DNA from: Nelumbo lutea
Taxonomy: Eukaryota > Streptophyta > Magnoliopsida > Proteales > Nelumbonaceae
Direction of reading: 5' to 3'
DNA: 64,000 nucleotides
Assembly (NCBI GenBank): GCA_022828595.1
Contig: JAKGHH010000004.1
Coordinates: 82,426,270-82,490,269 of the forward strand
Below the pieces are notes generated by a model, which saw only the letters and a program-made list of their open reading frames with translations, was not told where the DNA came from and ran no database searches. The position numbers and the translations under genes were made by a program. Shown here piece by piece: positions 22,801-34,803 of the stretch (positions are counted from its first letter, which is position 1; every line of letters begins with the position of its first letter).

Positions 22801-25800
22801 TTTTTTCATGAGGCATGCTAGAGGCATACGCCTCATGCACATCTGATATAAAAAGACAGAAAAAAAAAAAGAAAAAAGAAAAAAAGTAAAGGAAAGGAAA
22901 AGAAAGGGAAGGGAAAGAAAAAGAAAGAGAAGAAAAAAAGAGAAAAGGAAAAAAAAGGAAAGGAAAGGGAAGGGACGAAAAGATAAGGGGAAAGAAAGTG
23001 GTTTGTCCCCTGCCCCTTTCAACTAATGTTATGCATCTTTATTCTTCTTAATATAAAATATTTTTATTAAAAATAAAAATAAAATGAGATCCCCCCTTCC
23101 TCTTCATCCTCCTCCTAACCCCCCTCCTCTTAAGGAGGCTTACGCCTCTTGCGTTCTGAACTATGCCTCACGCCTCTAGGTAGTGGAACGCCTCACGTCA
23201 CGCCTCTGCATTTTATAACATTGCTTTAGGCAAGCACATGATTATTAACCCAACAGATCTCACTTATACAACCATTTTCCCATGTCCCCCTTAGTGGTGA
23301 CCTCCCAGCCGGTTTCTGTTTACTCTCTCTAGCCAAAGAATCTACCAAGCTGTTTGCTGACTGCTAAGTCCATGTAAAATGATGTCCTTAGCTCAGTTTG
23401 GTAAGAGTACAAATACAAATATGTAAAGTGCAAAACCTTGTATTTGCACCGTACATATTTGTATTTGTATTCTTTCCAAACTGAGCCTCATGTGCATTGA
23501 TAGACTTCTTACTTCCCATAATTTGTCTCCACATTGCCATATCCTAGGTGTGGGTTTTTAAACCATCCAGGTACTACTCATGAATCCCATTCAACTGCAA
23601 TTTCTCTATAATTTAAACAAATTTCCCAACCTTAGTCATTGTTCCACAATCAATTCAGCTCTAGTCAAGTTCCTTTGATCAACTGGTCCCAAGAAAATCA
23701 CTGCAAACACTACTCCATGTTCTACAAGTTATAATGGTTTCCTGTGTAGGAAATGGTTGAATAGGAGCTATTTTAGGTCACAAAATAAGTTTAGTTCTAA
23801 CTTAGAAATTTATTTGTATATGTGACAGCTAAGCTTGTAAGGTTGCATTTTCTAAATATCATTTTCTTTACTTAGGAACTTAACTAACTGTTTAGATTAT
23901 CCTGACAATCCTGATATTGACTTAATTCAAAACTGTTGGTCATATTTTATTTGTCTAACTGTTAAAAAGATCGTGATGCGTTTGTATGGTTGGGTTCATC
24001 CAAGCAGATTGACCATTTTGACATATGAGATATAAGAGGTGAGACCTATTTAATGATGGGATTTTCCACCCTTGGAGATGCATACTCTGTGATGCCTGCA
24101 ATTATGGTTTACCTACATGCACTAGCCTTCCAGTTTTCTCCTGAAAGGAGGTTCTTACTAAAATGAAGTTGCACAGTGTCCCCTTTTTGCAAATCTTCTT
24201 GGAAATCTTATTACATAGGACTTCTTTACTTGTACAGGAGATTCATGATGGTTTAGATTTCTCTGTTGATGATGATGGGGAATACTCCTTTGGGATCTTC
24301 TCTGTAAAATTTTCAAATGATGGGCGAGAACTTGTAGCTGGAAGCAATGATAATTCAATATATGTTTATGACCTTTGCGAAAATAAGCTTACTCTTCGAA
24401 TATCGGCACATTCGGTATTATAATTTTCTGTTCTAATAGTTTTATTTATTTTTAAATATATTTTTCATGCTTATACTTCTCCTGTTGTATAACCTTGACT
24501 TTGCACCTCAACAACTATGACAGGTATTGATGTTCACCCTTAGTAGATAATCTCTTAGCAGAAGAATATGTGCCACAAGCTAATTATTATAGGCCACTAG
24601 GTTGTACAACACTGCAATTCCAAAGTTCAAGTCCAAATCGATTTTGATATTTTTTGATGCTGCAAAGAAAATGCTTTGAAGATAAATTTTGGATGATAGT
24701 ACCACGAGACAATGTTTTGTGGGGTTTATCATTCAAATATCACTGTTGGCAAATAAGAGAGATTCAATGTCATAATTTAGTAATAACTATCATGGTTTAA
24801 GGATAAATAATAATCTCAACATTGTTTTTTTAGCTCATGGGTTTGAATCAGAGATAGCATGGTTTGGATGTTCAAGTTTTGACTAGGTGGATGTAAATAT
24901 TGAACTCTGAATGGTGTTCATTCTTCTGTTGTCATACTCTGGAATTTCAGCCCCTGCTTACTTTCCATGGAAAGACTCCTTTCTTCTTGCAGGACTTGTG
25001 TCAATGTGGCAGATTGGTGCACAAAATGTACTCCTATTTCAACCAATAATGAATTTTGCCAGGAGGAGAAGGACAAGGCTAAGCCCCTGTGTGCTTCCTT
25101 TCTAATAGAGATCAACACATTCTTTTGGATTTTTTTAGCTTGAAAAGACGGCTGACATAGGACTGTTAGGATGTTGGCCTGTCCCATAAGTGTGTAAAGC
25201 GAGGGAAGTAGTTTCTTGTTTAAAGGTTAAAAATGGGGGTTCAAAAGGTTGGGTTTAACCCTAAATTTTCTGAGAAGTACAGAGAGTGAGAGAAAGAACA
25301 GAGTTCTTGTTTTCAGGTTTAGGGTCAAAGAATAAGGTTGTGGAGAGACAGGATTGAAATTTTGCTTAGCTGGGGGGGGGGTATTGACACAGATATTATT
25401 TGCAATAAAGAGATTAAGATTTCCTTGAAAAGATAATAGATAATGTGTGTTTTTTTTCTTCTGCACCTTCAGCACGATCAAACTGACATTAATCAGAACC
25501 CAGCAAGAAATTAATATCTGGGCTTCCATCTTCTCTGAACCTGGATAGAATTCTTGCATTTAATGAAGGATGGGAGTTCGAATTTACCTTATTCTCCCTT
25601 AAAAATTCAATTGAAGTATTCAATCTGTACAATCACAGCTTAGATTTGGGCTAATTTAAGTTCAGCTCTTTGCAATTCCAAACCTGATCCATCCTGAACC
25701 AAGTTGCACCACCTGGTTGAAGGTGGGAAGTCCTGTCCTCAATAATTGTTACTGTGTTTTCAATCTATTTAGTGTGTCAACTGTTGCATGGCACATCTAG

Positions 25801-28800
25801 GCAAATGGCCTTGGTGATTTCCCATGGAACCATACATCTTGTGGGCTTCCTATGGTTTGAGCAGAAAATCAGAAACAAATAGATCAGCAATCTTTTGCAG
25901 TGTAAGTCACTCTCAAATCTTTGGGAGGGTATTGTTCATATCAGATATTTTTCCTGGGAACATAAATCAGATTAGATTTAACTATACTTTGGTGGGGCAA
26001 TAGCACATTAAGTTTCTTGTGATCATAATACTGTTATCTTTATTTCATTGAGAGGAAAGCATGGTCCGACATGGAACATCAATGTTTGTAGACCCTTCCA
26101 AGGAATAAAGTACATAAGTTGGAGGTGGCATAAGTTGAATCTCTTGAGGATGCCTTTCCCTCTCTCTGTTTACCTGACAACCACATTTATTCTCTCTCTC
26201 TACCTGACAATGACATGTAGTCCCTTCCCCTGATTTTTTCATGGCCAACCCAAATTGGTCTTCCAGATCATTTAGTCCAGGCACAGGGATCAACACTGTT
26301 CAATTGTTGGGAAGAGGATTTTAGATAGGATTCTGATTTCACCAGAATTTGTAGGAACTAACAAAGAAACTATTGGGGGAGGCTTGGTGTGCCTTAGAAT
26401 TGGAAATGTCGGGCTTGTATTTGTAGTAATTTCCTAGAGAAAGATTATGGCTCTCCACCATCTCACCCGTTTTTTTTTTTTTTTTTTTTGAAGCTCTTTG
26501 TGGGCGCATGACCACTTGCAACCTACTAAAGAGAAAGAATTGAGGATGGCTTTATATCTTGCTCAGTGTTTTAAAATGCAGAGGCATGATGCAAGGAGAT
26601 CCACCATCCTGAGGTGTGAAGTGTAAACCAGGACATAAGAGGTATAAGCCCCTCTTAAGCATAAATTTTTTAATTAATAAATAAAAAAATATAAAAATAT
26701 AGTAAATATCCCAAAATACAAAAAAAAAAAGAAAGAGAAATTAAAAGATACATTTGCTATAAGCCTCCTCAGCATGAAGTATCATCAGCCATCAATATAT
26801 CATTTGCAAAGTTGCAAATACAATTTCAGTATTCACGAGTGTCTTATCTCACAATATTAATTTAAATTGCATAACATTAACGTAAACAAGTGTCTCATAT
26901 CGTATTCAAATGAATGTAGAGTATTGAAAGCAACCAAAACAAGTGTTTCAGGTTAAGGACACTGAAACCTTGCTGTTCAATACTTGGGATATACAAAGAC
27001 TTTGCTAAAAAATTAAATGCAAGAACGTTGCTGATGAAATGAAGAAGAAATAGAGGTGGAGCTCCTTTCTCTGACAATCACATGAAGAATTAAGAGGAAG
27101 AGAATAAATGATTAGATCCCTGTTCCTCTGAGGAAAACCAAAGAAGAAGCCAATCCTGTGAATGCAAGAAAGCATACAATCGTCTATGGTCTCCACTTCT
27201 TTATGAGTGTTCTTCCAGTTCTCTCTTCATATTCCTCCACAAGTCTCTCCTCATTGTTTCTTTTTCTTAATAACCAAATCTAGGTTTGTTTCTTTATTTG
27301 AGAATGAGCAGGACTGTCAGTATTATGTTACTTTTCTTATGGTAGTGTATAACAGGAGCATGATAAAATGGTGCTCTAGTTTTATTATTTATTTTTTTAT
27401 AACAAAATATCGGGCATCAGATGAGATGCATGCACTCCATATGGCATGCTTAAAAAGTGTACACATCATATAAAGTGTATGTTTTTGTATGTTCCTCTAT
27501 ACAGGAGGTGTACATCCCATGCATATGTCAATACTTTCTCAATGCACCTTAGGGTGCTTTGCTAATATCTTGCCTGTGGCACGCCTCCAGGGATGTGCCT
27601 TCCAAACTTTTAGAAACACTTATCTTTCTGTGAGTATGATACACATAATTGAAAAATAGAGAATAAACTAGTCACCTTCTATTACATTGTAATTTGTAAG
27701 TGACCAGACGGTTGTAGCACTTCTTCTTGGGGTTACTTAGACTGCAGTTGGTTGCCATGGGGAATTTTATTGACCTGTTACTTCAGTGGCATGTCAATAT
27801 GTTGGGGGAATGGAGCAATATATATTGGAAACCCAGCATGCATGCATTCACGTGGGAAGAGAAACAGAAGAGTGATCTTTGACAACAAAAAGTCATCTTA
27901 TGAGGCTTTAAGGGGTCAGGTCCTTGGTTCACCTAACTCATGGATGCTGGTTGTACTGGAATTAAATGTAATATTATATTGACACCATTGGTAGGAACCT
28001 CCTGAAATTTAAAGTCGTTTTTAGCTGACCTAATCCCTAGAGTTGCACTCCCCCTCCTTGTCGAGGGTCTCACCATAACACAGGTTGATAGCAGCTCACA
28101 AGAAAATTCTGGACCAGGGAGGGTGTTTTTGAGTTCAGAAGTTGAGGTGAGATCTCTCCTTACCGGAATTTGTATTGCAAAGAGACTTCATCTATCTTCG
28201 CCCGCCATATAAGGTGACTTGGAAAATGCAATCAGATGGAGCATTAGAGTTGAAAGAGGAATATTGGTACAGACATGATGGATTTGAAAGGAGATGAATT
28301 TAATAGAAGATGGGTTAGCTAGGACTGTGGGGATGGTCTTTATATGGTAATAGCTCACAAAGTAGTTTTTTTTTTTGAAGGTAAAATTGTCTGTAATGCA
28401 TGTATACCCTTCTTTTTTCTATATAATACAATATATTAGTTATCTTATCAAAAGAAAAAAAAGGAAAAATCTCATATAACTCCCAAACCTTTTCCTATAT
28501 AAGGCCTGCTCCATATAGTTGTATGAAATTTCTCTTTTTTCCTTGAAGGAATTTCTCTCTGCAACAGATGTAATTTTTTTGGCTTAGATATACTGATAAT
28601 ATTCCTTAAACAGGATATAGATGTTTAGATTCCAGAGATACTGATTGTGTTTTCTTTTCCTTTTGTAGTCTGATGTAAACACAGTATGCTTTGCGGATGA
28701 AAGTGACCATATCATATATTCTGGGAGTGATGACAACCTTTGTAAGGTAATTTTGATGTGGGATTATTTCCCTGAGTTGGTATAGGGGTTCATAGCTTTT

Positions 28801-31800
28801 GGTTGTTTGAGTAAACATATACCCTTGTGGGTGTAGGGGCATGTCTATGTATTCTTTAGTGGGTGTGTGCATTTTTTTCTTTGGTTTATTTCAATGTCAA
28901 TTTATTTTTGAGTTCATTTTTAATAGGATAGTGGTTTGTAGAGGGTGATGGTTATTCAATGCTTTTATTTTTGTTCATCTGGAGTATTTATTCTTCATAT
29001 CAACATCCTAACAACTTCCATATGGAATTATCCTATGGACTTTATGTTTGATTATTTTTGTCTCTCTCATCACCAAACTTCTGCAGCTCTTGTATCTAAA
29101 TTGATGTAAATGAGATTAAAGTAATTCTATTGGATACTTTCTGACTCTGTGCTTATTTGGTCAAAGAACTGAGATATAATTTATTACACCATCAGGTGTG
29201 GGACAGGCGTTGCTTTATTGCAAATGGACGTCCAGCTGGGGTTCTGGTAGGGCATTTAGAAGGCGTTACATTTATTGACAGTAGGGGAGATGGTCGTTAC
29301 CTAATCTCAAATGGGAAAGATCAGACCATCAAACTTTGGGATATTCGGAAAATGTCTTCCAATGCTAGTTGGTATGCTACTTCTGCCTGATACTATTCCG
29401 TCTTTCTTTCTTTACTTCTGTTTTCTTATTTCCTATTTAATGAGTAAAAATATATATTTAATCTTGAAGTGAGTTCAGGTATTATAATTATTTTATTTTG
29501 TAATCTTAAATTCATTTTTCATTATTTAAAATGTCTAAATGAGATGTTCAGATTACCAGCAGGTCCTTATCATAATATTAAAAGTCCCGGTTGAGTACTG
29601 TTTTTTTTTTTGAGAAATGCTAAAGTATAATATATCATAAAACATTATTCCTTTAATGTCTACAAAATGATTATCATATGCAAAATAAGAATTATAATTC
29701 CATCCTTCACAGCTCTTGTAGAGTCAATATGGATATGTGGTTGCTTCAACACCAAGACTTAAGAGGGAGATTGATACCTCATGCATGTAATACTTGGGGA
29801 GTATAGACTTGACACGGGCATGTTGCTTGCAAGTCCAAGAAGATTCTTCACATTGATTGGGATGAATCTGGACCCCCAATCATGGTAGTACCATTACTCC
29901 AGTCAAAACTGCATTTCTATTTGCAAATTGCATTACAGAGAGGCATCAGATATCACTTGATCAACTTGGCGGTGCCTGAGTTCCTGCAAATGTTAATCCA
30001 TTACATGGGGAAAGTTGCTTCCCTGATGCCATACAGGAATATGATTAATATTTCAATTGCAACTTGTCTTTGTGATTACTTGGGTAGAAAACTAAAATTG
30101 TACATTTGTACACGTTATATCCCATTGTATGGGCTTGGTAGATATGGAGTTACTACTTGTGGCCTACCTTGATCTTAAGATCACACTTCATTGTCATCTT
30201 ATGGCCGCCTTCAGTAGTACTTTCTTTCTCCTGTAGTTGTCTGTCTTCAGTGGTTGCACCATCAAACATACCCTTAAAAGGTTATGGGAGTGAGGTCAAA
30301 CAGCTACAGATCCATTGGTTCTCCTCAGTTAAGGAATTCAAGATTGTAATCCTTGTAGGTTGTCAATGAATGATGTTTCTATTTAAAGAAATGTTGTCAA
30401 AATCTTATAATCTACAATTATGATTTATGATTTGAATCATGATCCCCAAGGTTTTCAATTTGAATCTTATGTCTTAATCCTTTATTTTTTGCAAAAATAT
30501 AACAATTTTATTTGAATCATATAATTTTATCGATGAATCTTATGATTTATACAATCTCTGAGTTCAAATCAATTCGATTAAGAACTAGTTCTCTATTGTG
30601 TGATTTCTTTGTTTTTGTAGTTTTGTCAAGGGAGACTTGTTTTAAAGGCCATACTAGAAGATGGTTTTTTTAGGTTATTTAAGACCTTTTAGAAATACTA
30701 TTGAGTCCCCCACACACATTCACATGTTGGTTAAAAAGAAACTGCATGTGGATACAGGTGAAACTTGATTATATCATCTAAGGCTTCTAATGTACATGTG
30801 GTAAACTCTTATTGTTTTAGGTACGCATATGCTACATATAGATCAAAGTTAAGATAAAATCACTTTTATATATTTATAGTTTATCTATTTTTACTGTTTT
30901 GACAAGTTTGTAAAAACAGAAATAATCTTATGATTTACAATATGGTTCATGATTAGACCCTTTAAAATGACAAACACTTGGAAATAAATTTGAAAACTGA
31001 AAAATACTAAAATCCAGAACACTCAAACTACAAATTTGTCATTGGGTGAGGAATGAGGAAAAAAACTTCTCCATTTCTCCGTTGGATATGTTATTTGATG
31101 TAGATTATCTGCTAATAGGAGTACAGAACAAAATTCATATTTTCATTGAGATCAGCATGCCCATCTATTACATCCAAATTGCATACTTTGAGATCATATC
31201 ATAAAAAGAAAAATAATAATAATAATGATACTATCAATTATGAGCTGTGAGCAACATGACATTCTCTTTTAGTTGAATGGTTTGTTTGTGGAGTCAAATT
31301 GATTACCTCATGCAACTCCTATGTAACCTGAACTGGGAATAGGCAAACCTTGGATGTGGAGCTAGATGTATGCATTCATGCTTCCTTGAAAGCCTCTATG
31401 GTTTTGATATGGAGATCAACTCATCCATACTGATTCTGGTCTATGCCTGCATGCATGATGCATGTTCTGTGTGCACATGCTACACATAGTACATTAATCA
31501 TAATTGCTATGTGATCATATAGACACCTTGTCTATATAACTTCTTAATTTGGTGTGTCAAAAGGCTGAATACTTGGTCAAGTTCAGCAGAGTTTTCAACC
31601 AATGAATTGGGCTTGGTCGTACCAAGTTATGAAAGTTTAAGGATTTGTATCTATTGAGTAAAATTGACAAATTCATGAGCTAATGCTGATATAGCTCTGT
31701 TTGTTCTTTCCAGCATCACAAGATTTAGAAATTATGAATGGGATTACAGATGGATGGATTACCCAACCCAGGCAAGAGGCTTGAAACATCCGAATGATCA

Positions 31801-33740
31801 ATCATTGGCTACATATAGTGGTCATTCTGTCCTGCGAACTCTTGTCCGCTGTTACTTTTCCCCAGCTGAGAGGTAATATATGAATAGTAATTTCTATCTC
31901 ACTGAGGGTTTTTAAAGATCTGTGAATCAGTGTACCTCAATTCATGACTAAGCTCTGTTGCACTGGCTAAGAAACTTGCTTCAAACTTTTTGGGCTGGCT
32001 GAATGAATCTAGTAAACTATAGTTTCTGCATCTTGATTTCTTCAAATGGTTGTATTCTTTCATTTACGTATTACTAATTTCTTAATTTCTTGTTGCAGCA
32101 CTGGTCAAAAATACATCTACACCGGATCTTCTGACGGTTTTGTTTATATTTATGATTTGGTACTTTCACAATCATTGTTCTGTTCAATTCAAATTTCTTA
32201 TGCCTGAATTATTTTGAAATGGGGAAACATGTTCTTTTTGCCAATATTGTGCATGTGGAGCACAAAAACGTGTTGACATCTGATTAGACCTGTTCATGAG
32301 CCGCAGGGCCGGGCCTGGCCGGGTTCGGGCTGGGCTTTGCCTCTATAGTAACAGAATATGCTTAGGCTCGAGCCTAAGCCCGACCCGACCATTGGGCCTA
32401 GGTCTTGAGCCCAAGACCGGCCAGAAATTTGGAAAAAAATATATTTTCTCTTTTTAGTCAATTAAAAACTATTTAATTTATATTAAAAGACCTCAAAACC
32501 TAAAAAAATAATGAAAGATCTCACTATTACTTGAAAAAAGAGAAGAAAAATAAAGAAAAAAATTATATATATTTTATTATATAAAAAATATTTTTATTAT
32601 ATAATACATTATCAAGTCGGGCCCGGGCCAGGATTTTTTGAGAAAGCCCGAGTCCAGCTCGGAAAAAGGTCGGGCCTGATATTTCAGGCCCAAACCTGAG
32701 CCCATGGGCCTAAAATCCTGTCCAAGCCTGACTTAGATCAGGTTGGCCCATCGTGCGACCCGGCCCATGAACAGGTCTACATCTAATGAATTTGAAGGAG
32801 TATCTTGTAGTGGTTAATGCACGTGCCCTAGTGAATCATATAGACACAATAAGCGATTCTGACATTCCAATGTATTTTCTTTTGGTTACTCAGAAGATAC
32901 TACAGGGTAAGTTGGAAAAAATATGCTACAAGTTGGAAGTTTGTAATCATATTGGTGTAGCCTGCTAGATTGAGAAAAAAGAAACATCATCTAGATCTCC
33001 TTTCATGAACCTGCAAAATCAAGTTCCAAAATGCTTGCATGTCTGTGTATTGCATGTCAATTTTGAGGCTTTGCAGATCAAATATGTTCTTAAATAGTTC
33101 TTGTCCTGATTCCAAATACTTTTGTCTCATCTTGCTTTCTATGAATTTAACTCTTCATTGGATTCCTAGAGAGTTGAACTCCATAGTTGATGGGTTAGCC
33201 AAGTCAGGGTCTCAAAGGGACTTCATGTATAGTGGACGTACTTTGCCTATGTAATATTTTTCCGCACTGTTATGTGACACTCCAGATCTCCTACCCACAG
33301 ACTTTTCCCAAATCTCTACACATAAGACACTACTGCCATGTATTGGGAACATGTCCCCATGAACGACAATGGAGATACCAGTGGATAGGGATGTGGGAAG
33401 GGTTTGTGGGTAGAAGAACCAAGCTCGTTTTGCGCTGCTTTCCCTGTACACATTATCTCATGCACTTTGTTTCTCTTTAATGAAATCTTGTTCTCTCTCT
33501 TTCTCTCCCTCTCCCTCTCTCTCTCTTTCTCTCTCTCTCTTTTTGTAGGTGAGTGGAGCCGAAGTTGCAAAGCTCAACTACCATTCTACAACTGTTAGAG
33601 ATTGTAGTTGGCATCCTTCCTTCCCATTGCTCGTCAGCTCATCCTGGGATGGGATGATAGCCAGATGGGAATTTCCTGGAACAGGGGAGGCATCACGCCC
33701 CTTGGTGAAGAGAAGATCTCGGAGGAGAGATTTATATTGA
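19416..33740 (+). CDS. LEC14B/DCAF11-type WD40 repeat protein (nine coding exons)
   Basis: Joining 19416-19820, 19930-20049, 22506-22583, 24238-24414, 28669-28746, 29196-29371, 31714-31872, 32099-32159 and 33549-33740 gives 1,446 bp, 481 residues plus stop, with GT-AG splice sites and consistent phase. Length and order match plant LEC14B and animal DCAF11. These are WD40 propellers that act as substrate receptors of CUL4-DDB1 ubiquitin ligases. Two DWD-type WDxR motifs are present: VWDRR in exon 7 and LWDIR later in the same exon. Conserved blocks include RYLPVNGPW, SLRWTVTDTSLSPDQ, YSGSDDNLCKVWDRR and SSSWDGMIARWE. The start at 19416 opens MGYAMSRLE. The tail KRRSRRRDLY is basic. Introns, up to 4.3 kb, hold several transposons. 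The closest family is clear; substrate and tissue role cannot be read from sequence. Confidence 0.93.
19930..20049 (+). CDS. WD40 gene, coding exon 2
   Basis: Forty residues from GSHIRIYNVD to SPDQRFL, covering the end of repeat 1 and start of repeat 2. Acceptor AAATAG, donor GTAAGT. Phase 0 on both sides. Confidence 0.92.
20160..20653 (+). mobile_element. tRNA-derived SINE with long target duplication, split by a MITE
   Basis: ATGTTTGGGTGTGTTGGCC at the left recurs with one change at the right (20,635-20,653), a long duplication of the kind made by target-primed integration. The body holds a tRNA-like head (TGATGTAATGG ... GGGCTTGAGCC), then GAGCAGCCACTTTGTGC, and a GGGACCGACATTGG tail. It lies in the second coding intron and is interrupted by the MITE at 20296-20572. 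Confidence 0.75.
20296..20572. mobile_element. Tourist-like MITE nested in a SINE
   Basis: The ends GAGTCGTTTGGTTCACAG and CCACAAACCAAATGGACCC are inverted copies, flanked by TTA (20293-20295 and 20573-20575). The interior is rich in GGAATGG/CCATTCC words and can fold on itself. Confidence 0.8.
21590..22277. mobile_element. MITE of the TAGTTKTCAAGGC family
   Basis: Starts ATAGTTTTCAAGG and ends CCTTGACAACAT. It shares ends and interior words (GGGCTGAGCCCTATTC, CCTAGGTG) with the element at 62665-63266. Flanking 8-mers match at 6 positions. Lies in an intron of the WD40 gene. Confidence 0.6.
22506..22583 (+). CDS. WD40 gene, coding exon 3
   Basis: Twenty-six residues, VYASMSPVVHIVNVG to SVANVT. 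Acceptor TTGCAG, donor GTATGT. Phase 0. Confidence 0.92.
22689..23223. mobile_element. hAT-type MITE with perfect 8-bp target duplication
   Basis: CAGTGTTTTAAAA and TTTTATAACATTG form the inverted ends, and CTTTAGGC flanks it exactly on both sides (22681-22688 and 23224-23231). The interior has GAGGCGTAYGCCTC words and a purine-only run at about 22,858-22,995. The ORF at 22,696-23,022 is a by-product. Confidence 0.8.
23391..23486. mobile_element. Foldback MITE, same family as 329-444
   Basis: A near-perfect 96-bp palindrome from GCTCAGTTTGG to CCAAACTGAGC, with the AGTACAAATACAAATATG arm. Confidence 0.7.
24238..24414 (+). CDS. WD40 gene, coding exon 4
   Basis: Fifty-nine residues, EIHDGLDFSVDDDG to LTLRISAHS, containing a complete repeat (FSVKFSNDGRELVAGSND ... 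IYVYDL). Acceptor TGTACAG, donor GTATTA. Confidence 0.92.
26564..27621. mobile_element. hAT-like non-autonomous element older than the segmental duplication
   Basis: Left end CAGTGTTTTAAAA, right end TTTTAGAAACACTT, flanked by ATCTTGCT and ATCTTTCT (7 of 8). About 1.06 kb without transposase. Its left end and most of its interior are also present in the second copy (from about 39,947), where the right end is deleted, so it was in place before the duplication. Confidence 0.6.
28669..28746 (+). CDS. WD40 gene, coding exon 5
   Basis: Twenty-six residues, SDVNTVCFADES to GSDDNLCK. Acceptor TTTGTAG, donor GTAATT. It follows the 4.25-kb intron that holds the duplication breakpoint and a hAT-like element. 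Confidence 0.92.
29196..29371 (+). CDS. WD40 gene, coding exon 6 with both DWD motifs
   Basis: Fifty-eight residues plus two bases. Begins VWDRRCF (WDxR) and later reads KDQTIKLWDIRK (second WDxR). These motifs are the usual DDB1-contacting feature in this family. The donor follows AGTTG; the split codon completes as Cys with exon 7. Confidence 0.92.
31714..31872 (+). CDS. WD40 gene, coding exon 7
   Basis: Encodes ITRFRNYEWDYRWMDYP through LATYSGHSVLRTLVRCYFSP. Acceptor TTCCAG, donor GTAATA. The partner pseudo-exon in the second copy (41,074-41,084 joined to 56,307-56,391) was split by a copia insertion. Confidence 0.92.
32099..32159 (+). CDS. WD40 gene, coding exon 8
   Basis: Twenty residues, TGQKYIYTGSSDGFVYIYDL, one blade strand set. 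Acceptor TTGCAG, donor GTACTT. Confidence 0.92.
32285..32779. mobile_element. hAT-type MITE present only in the first copy
   Basis: The ends TAGACCTGTTCATG and CATGAACAGGTCTA are exact inverses. The flanking 8-mers CATCTGAT and CATCTAAT match at 7 of 8. The interior is GGGCC-rich at both ends and AT-rich in the middle. The second copy (about 56,822) runs through the site without it. Confidence 0.85.
33114..33254 (+). pseudogene. C-terminal RNase H remnant of a LINE-type element
   Basis: The frame reads LTLHWIPRELNSIVDGLAKSGSQRDF, the closing segment of the plant RVT_3 RNase H domain (usual form WIPRELNSIADALAK). It sits in the last WD40 intron. A diverged partner occurs at about 62,402-62,490. 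Confidence 0.55.
33549..33740 (+). CDS. WD40 gene, terminal coding exon 9
   Basis: Encodes VSGAEVAKLNYHSTTVRDCSW to the stop: the last repeat (SSSWDGMIARWE) and a basic tail. The acceptor follows a long CT-rich tract. A possible poly(A) signal AATAAA lies at 34045-34050. Confidence 0.92.
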   Translation: MSGAEVAKLNYHSTTVRDCSWHPSFPLLVSSSWDGMIARWEFPGTGEASRPLVKRRSRRRDLY

Positions 33741-34627
33741 AAGGCATTCAAGTCATATATCTATTATTTGCCTCTGTATTTATATTGTGATTCAAATTAC
33801 CTTTATCACCAGGTGAAATTGTATTACATAATATTCTTTTTATTTAAGCATTTAAATTGTAAACCTATAGCCAATCCTTGTAGAATTGGAACCTTCCTGC
33901 CTCTTGTAAAGAGCCGCACGCTTTCAAATTATCAAATATATTTATGGTTTATCAAGCCAATCTCGGCAGCCTCTCTTCATTTGTTTATGGTGTTTGGGAA
34001 TGCTACCTGATGTTATGTGTGTTTGGAACCATGGGGGTTTATTGAATAAATGCTGCCACATAAGCACCACTTCAACATTTCCCTATTATGTGAATCCATA
34101 TGCATAGGGACTTGCAAAAGTAGATTTTGGTTTGTGTGTGGCTACCGTTGAGAGAAACTTCATTTTAATGCTTCTCCCAACGGATAGACGTTTATTCACT
34201 GTTTTGCTGATGTGATGTTTAATGGCGTTTAACTGTTAATAAATGGGTTCATCATTGCTTTTCTCCATTTTTCAAACAAATCAAGTACAAAACATTTAAT
34301 CAATAAATTTCCACAGTTTCAAACACGTGTTATTCCACTTCGATTGCATCTGAGAGCATAATTGACCATCTAAAATCTGGATCCAGTTGTCGATAGAAAA
34401 GCATCGTGTCATTCAGGATTAAGCAAATCATTTGCATCTTCTCTTGCCCAGAAAATAATTCTCTATTTTGAATATGTTTTGGATTAAAATGTAGCGATTT
34501 GTTTCTTCATTGCATTCAGGCATGCACTGTTTCTGTTAATGATTGATATTAAAAAAACACTATGTAGAACAAATCATCTGAATCGACTGTGGTAAGCGAT
34601 CAGAGCCAATATGTGAACTGGCCATCA

Positions 34628-34633
34628 TTTATT
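34628..34633 (-). terminator. Possible poly(A) signal of the coiled-coil gene
   Basis: TTTATT on the + strand is AATAAA on the minus strand, about 170 bases past the stop codon. It is only one of several AT-rich candidates. Confidence 0.3.
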
Positions 34634-34803
34634 CGTTACTACAAGGAAAAAGAAAAACAAAACATGCTCTTCTTAGTTGGAAGAGTTAAACTTGATACTG
34701 CAACGTTTTCACTGTTCAGTGAACTACAAAATTTAGATCCTAGAAGTTGCTACAGCCTACAGAACCACTAAAGAAAAAACGAAACTGAAAAAATATGCAT
34801 CAG

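Noticed and set aside
22696..23022. 108-aa minus ORF rich in Phe/Ser/Leu
   Set aside because: Low-complexity purine tract inside a hAT MITE, read on the pyrimidine strand.
29882..30369. 96- and 70-aa + ORFs in a WD40 intron
   Set aside because: Located between well-supported splice sites of the WD40 gene and without known motifs.
33482..33548. CT-rich tract as a possible promoter or regulatory repeat
   Set aside because: It is the polypyrimidine tract before the acceptor of the last WD40 exon, expanded as a microsatellite.
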